In this document: in pieces, positions 6,464 to 7,972 of the stretch
Layout of the letters: each line of letters opens with the position of its first letter
Position numbering within the stretch: position 1 is the stretch's first letter
NCBI GenBank assembly: GCA_016765335.1
Contig: JAESQE010000559.1
Coordinates: forward strand, 1 to 7,972
Reading direction: 5' to 3'
DNA from: Planctomycetaceae bacterium
GTDB lineage: Bacteria; Planctomycetota; Planctomycetia; Planctomycetales; Planctomycetaceae
Length of the DNA: 7,972 bases
Notes under the pieces: model-generated
Database searches by the model: none
What the model saw: only the letters and a program-made list of their open reading frames with translations
Told to the model about the DNA's origin: nothing
Program-made: the position numbers and the translations under genes

Positions 6464-7510
6464 ATGAAGATCGGGATTATTGGCTTGGGTTTTATGGGAA
6501 TGACGCACTTTGAGGCTGCGAATTCTTTACGAAATGTGAAGGTTCATGCGATTGCAACCCGTAGTGCCAAAAAGCGAAATGGTGACTGGTCTTCAATCCA
6601 GGGAAATTTCGGCCCCCGAGGCAGTAGCAATGTCGATTTAGACGGGATTGTTGCTTATGAAAACTATCACGATCTTCTCAATGATCCTGAAGTTGATCTT
6701 GTTGATATTTGTTTGCCGGTCGACAAACACGAACAAGTCGTTATTGAAGCCTTGAAAGCTGGCAAGCATGTGATGGTCGAAAAACCGATCACCGTGCAGT
6801 CCAAGGCAGCAATCCGTATGGTGAGAGAAGCCGAGAAGGCGAAAAAGTTATTGATGGTTGCTCACGTGCTCCCTTTCTTTCCTGAATTCCGATTTCTGGC
6901 AGAATGTATCGAGCAGGAAAAATATGGCAAACTGCTGGCTCTGAACATGCGACGGGTGATCTGTCCGCCGAAGTGGCTGAATCTTCCTGAAGACATGATC
7001 GAAATGGGGGGCTTTGGGATCGATTTGCATATTCACGACAACCACTTCATTTCTTCAACATGTGGATTGCCGGACAAAGTCTTTTCTGTTGGAAAATCGC
7101 AAGACGGACTCGTTGAGCATACGCAAACAAATTACTTGTATGAAAATGGTCCTGCGATTACTTGTACCAGTGGAGCGATCGCATCTTCAGCTTTGCAGTT
7201 TGCTCACGGTTACCAGGCGTTCTTTGAAAAGGCAACGATTGAATTTGATGCAGGAACTTACGGAACAGAATGGGTTGTGAATCGTCCGCTGGTTGTCTTG
7301 AAAAATAACGGACGGACTCAAATTCCCAAACTCAAAGGGAGTACAGAATGGTACGGAGCGTTTGCAGAAGAATTTAAGGCCGCTGCCAATGCGCTGAAAA
7401 CCGGAAAGTGTTCTCCCTTCCTGTCTGCTGAGCACGCACTCAACGCCGTGAAACTTTGCCATGCCGAAGCAAAAAGTATTGAGACCGCACGACCGGTACC
7501 AGTGAAGTAA
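6464..7510 (+). CDS. Cytoplasmic Gfo/Idh/MocA family oxidoreductase
   Basis: A nicotinamide-dependent dehydrogenase of the glucose-fructose oxidoreductase/inositol dehydrogenase family, 348 residues. An earlier in-frame ATG at 6446 has AGGA touching it, too close to work. The ATG at 6464 has AGGA (6454-6457) six bases upstream and places the protein start directly on the Rossmann fold, MKIGIIGLGFMGMTHF. GLGFMG is at 7-12, DICLPVDKHEQ at 81-91, and EKP at 106-108, the family's cofactor and proton-relay motif. The C-terminal domain has GGFGIDLHIHDN (182-193), with the family's acidic and histidine residues D187, H191 and D192. No signal peptide is present, unlike the Tat-exported relative at 124-1443. 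Sequence does not tell the substrate, and no sugar transporter or isomerase is nearby to suggest one. It probably has its own promoter. An imperfect direct repeat flanks the gene. Confidence 0.9.
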   Translation: MKIGIIGLGFMGMTHFEAANSLRNVKVHAIATRSAKKRNGDWSSIQGNFGPRGSSNVDLDGIVAYENYHDLLNDPEVDLVDICLPVDKHEQVVIEALKAGKHVMVEKPITVQSKAAIRMVREAEKAKKLLMVAHVLPFFPEFRFLAECIEQEKYGKLLALNMRRVICPPKWLNLPEDMIEMGGFGIDLHIHDNHFISSTCGLPDKVFSVGKSQDGLVEHTQTNYLYENGPAITCTSGAIASSALQFAHGYQAFFEKATIEFDAGTYGTEWVVNRPLVVLKNNGRTQIPKLKGSTEWYGAFAEEFKAAANALKTGKCSPFLSAEHALNAVKLCHAEAKSIETARPVPVK

Positions 7511-7528
7511 TACGTATTCGCGTATTTG
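7510..7528 (+). repeat. Right copy of the imperfect direct repeat flanking the Gfo/Idh/MocA gene
   Basis: ATACGTATTCGCGTATTTG, matching 16 of 19 bases of 6288-6306, begins at the last base of the stop codon. It contains the palindrome TACGTA. Confidence 0.35.
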
Positions 7529-7576
7529 TTTGCGAGTGGCATACATTTTTTCTCAAACCAATTCGTACAAGGCGAA

Positions 7577-7819
7577 ATGATCCCTCGTATTTTGCAAACA
7601 CTTTGGCAGCTTCCCGCACAGACCTTGATTGGTCTGGTGCGAATTTACCAATGGACGCTCAGCCCGCTCATTGGTCGCCAATGTCGATACAGCCCCACGT
7701 GTAGCAACTACTTCATCCAAGCAGTTCTCAAATACGGAGCAGTACGCGGTGCATGGCGTGGCACAAAACGAATCTGTCGCTGTCACCCCTGGGGCGGCAG
7801 CGGCTACGACCCCCCGTAA
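7577..7819 (+). CDS. yidD: YidD, membrane protein insertion efficiency factor
   Basis: An 80-residue protein of the YidD family, a small inner-membrane-associated protein with an amphipathic N-terminal helix that assists YidC-dependent insertion of membrane proteins. The family signature is clear: LIRIYQ-like [14 protein letters not shown] (20-33), then [11 protein letters not shown] (36-46) with C36 and C42, and a C-terminal [14 protein letters not shown] (67-80) with two more cysteines. Most relatives end this motif DPVP. The start at 7577 is chosen because AAGGCG lies just upstream (about 7569-7574) and the length fits the family; a longer frame opening with TTG at 7526 adds 17 residues unlike the family. 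The gene lies 66 bases after the oxidoreductase gene and could be read from the same transcript. The usual neighbours rpmH, rnpA and yidC are absent from the window. Confidence 0.93.
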   Translation: MIPRILQTLWQLPAQTLIGLVRIYQWTLSPLIGRQCRYSPTCSNYFIQAVLKYGAVRGAWRGTKRICRCHPWGGSGYDPP

Positions 7820-7835
7820 CGATTTTAGAGCTGTA

Positions 7836-7865
7836 GGCCGGAATGAGCGAAGCGAAATTCCGGCC
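7836..7865. repeat. REP-like extragenic palindrome downstream of yidD
   Basis: GGCCGGAAT (7836-7844) and ATTCCGGCC (7857-7865) are perfect 9-base arms around the 12-base loop GAGCGAAGCGAA. It starts 16 bases after the yidD stop. GGCCGGAA-loop-TTCCGGCC palindromes with a GCGAAGCG core resemble dispersed repeats I recall from planctomycete and other genomes. It could also serve as the 3' end of the yidD transcript, but no T run follows. Confidence 0.6.
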
Positions 7866-7890
7866 ATGGAACCTGTTTCTTGGACGATTA

Positions 7891-7930
7891 TTGAACCACA
7901 AAGGCTCAAAGACACGAAGAACAAACAAAG
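7891..7930. repeat. CACAAAG-type degenerate short repeat tract
   Basis: TTGAACCACAAAGGCTCAAA followed by GACACGAAGAACAAACAAAG shows four spaced AAAG/GAAG units. This resembles the dispersed ACCACAAAGACACAAAG-type tracts that I recall from intergenic regions of planctomycetes and verrucomicrobia. Identification is from memory; one tract is present here. Confidence 0.4.
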
Positions 7931-7947
7931 CGGGATTCCAGAAGTAG

Positions 7948-7968
7948 GATGCGGTGCTTGCACCCATC
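7948..7968. repeat. Imperfect hairpin at the window end, likely dispersed repeat
   Basis: GATG-C-GGTGC (7948-7957) pairs with GCACC-CATC (7960-7968) around TT, with one bulged C. GTAGGATGCGGTGCTTGCAC-type sequences are, from memory, recurrent between planctomycete genes. The window ends four bases later, so the full extent is unknown. Confidence 0.4.
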
Positions 7969-7972
7969 TTCA

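Noticed and set aside
7553..7963. 136-codon minus-strand frame covering yidD and the repeats
   Set aside because: It is antisense to a clear yidD, and its N-terminal part is translated from the AAAG-rich repeat tract, a common source of false genes.
1..7972. CRISPR arrays, tRNA or rRNA genes, toxin-antitoxin or defence genes
   Set aside because: No regularly spaced repeats, no RNA gene signatures and no such protein motifs were seen on reading both strands.

Overview
The window looks like a planctomycete chromosome segment of moderate GC, most likely from the Gimesia/Rubinisphaera side of the phylum. This rests on a twin-arginine (Tat) secreted Gfo/Idh/MocA oxidoreductase of the kind these bacteria carry in many copies, on the style of the heme proteins, and on short dispersed palindromes in the gaps. 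The assignment is inferred from protein style, not from a search.

Layout. On the minus strand at the left edge are the first 15 codons of a gene that runs out of the window (1-45). Upstream of it is a Tat-exported Gfo/Idh/MocA gene (124-1443) that is intact except for one in-frame TGA at codon 248. A divergent intergenic region (1444-1786) has promoter-like sequences in both directions. A compact plus-strand heme operon follows: hemN (1787-3193), hemH (3190-4158) and hemG, HemY type (4142-5599). An 864-base gap (5600-6463) holds hairpins and a decayed ISAs1-like transposase spread over two reading frames. Next come a second, cytoplasmic Gfo/Idh/MocA gene (start revised to 6464, end 7510) and a small yidD (7577-7819). 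The last 150 bases carry three different dispersed-repeat-like motifs.

How the genes work together. HemN, HemG and HemH cover the last three steps of protoporphyrin-dependent heme synthesis: coproporphyrinogen III to protoporphyrinogen IX, then to protoporphyrin IX, then to protoheme. Their reading frames overlap by 4 and 17 bases, which suggests translational coupling. The two oxidoreductases are only distantly alike and differ in cell location. YidD, a helper for membrane protein insertion, stands alone without its usual rnpA/yidC neighbours.

I found no convincing undescribed multi-gene system. The best items for a second look are the single in-frame stop in an otherwise well-kept gene, the transposase fossil in the gap, the TTG start of hemG inside hemH, and the repeat cluster after yidD.
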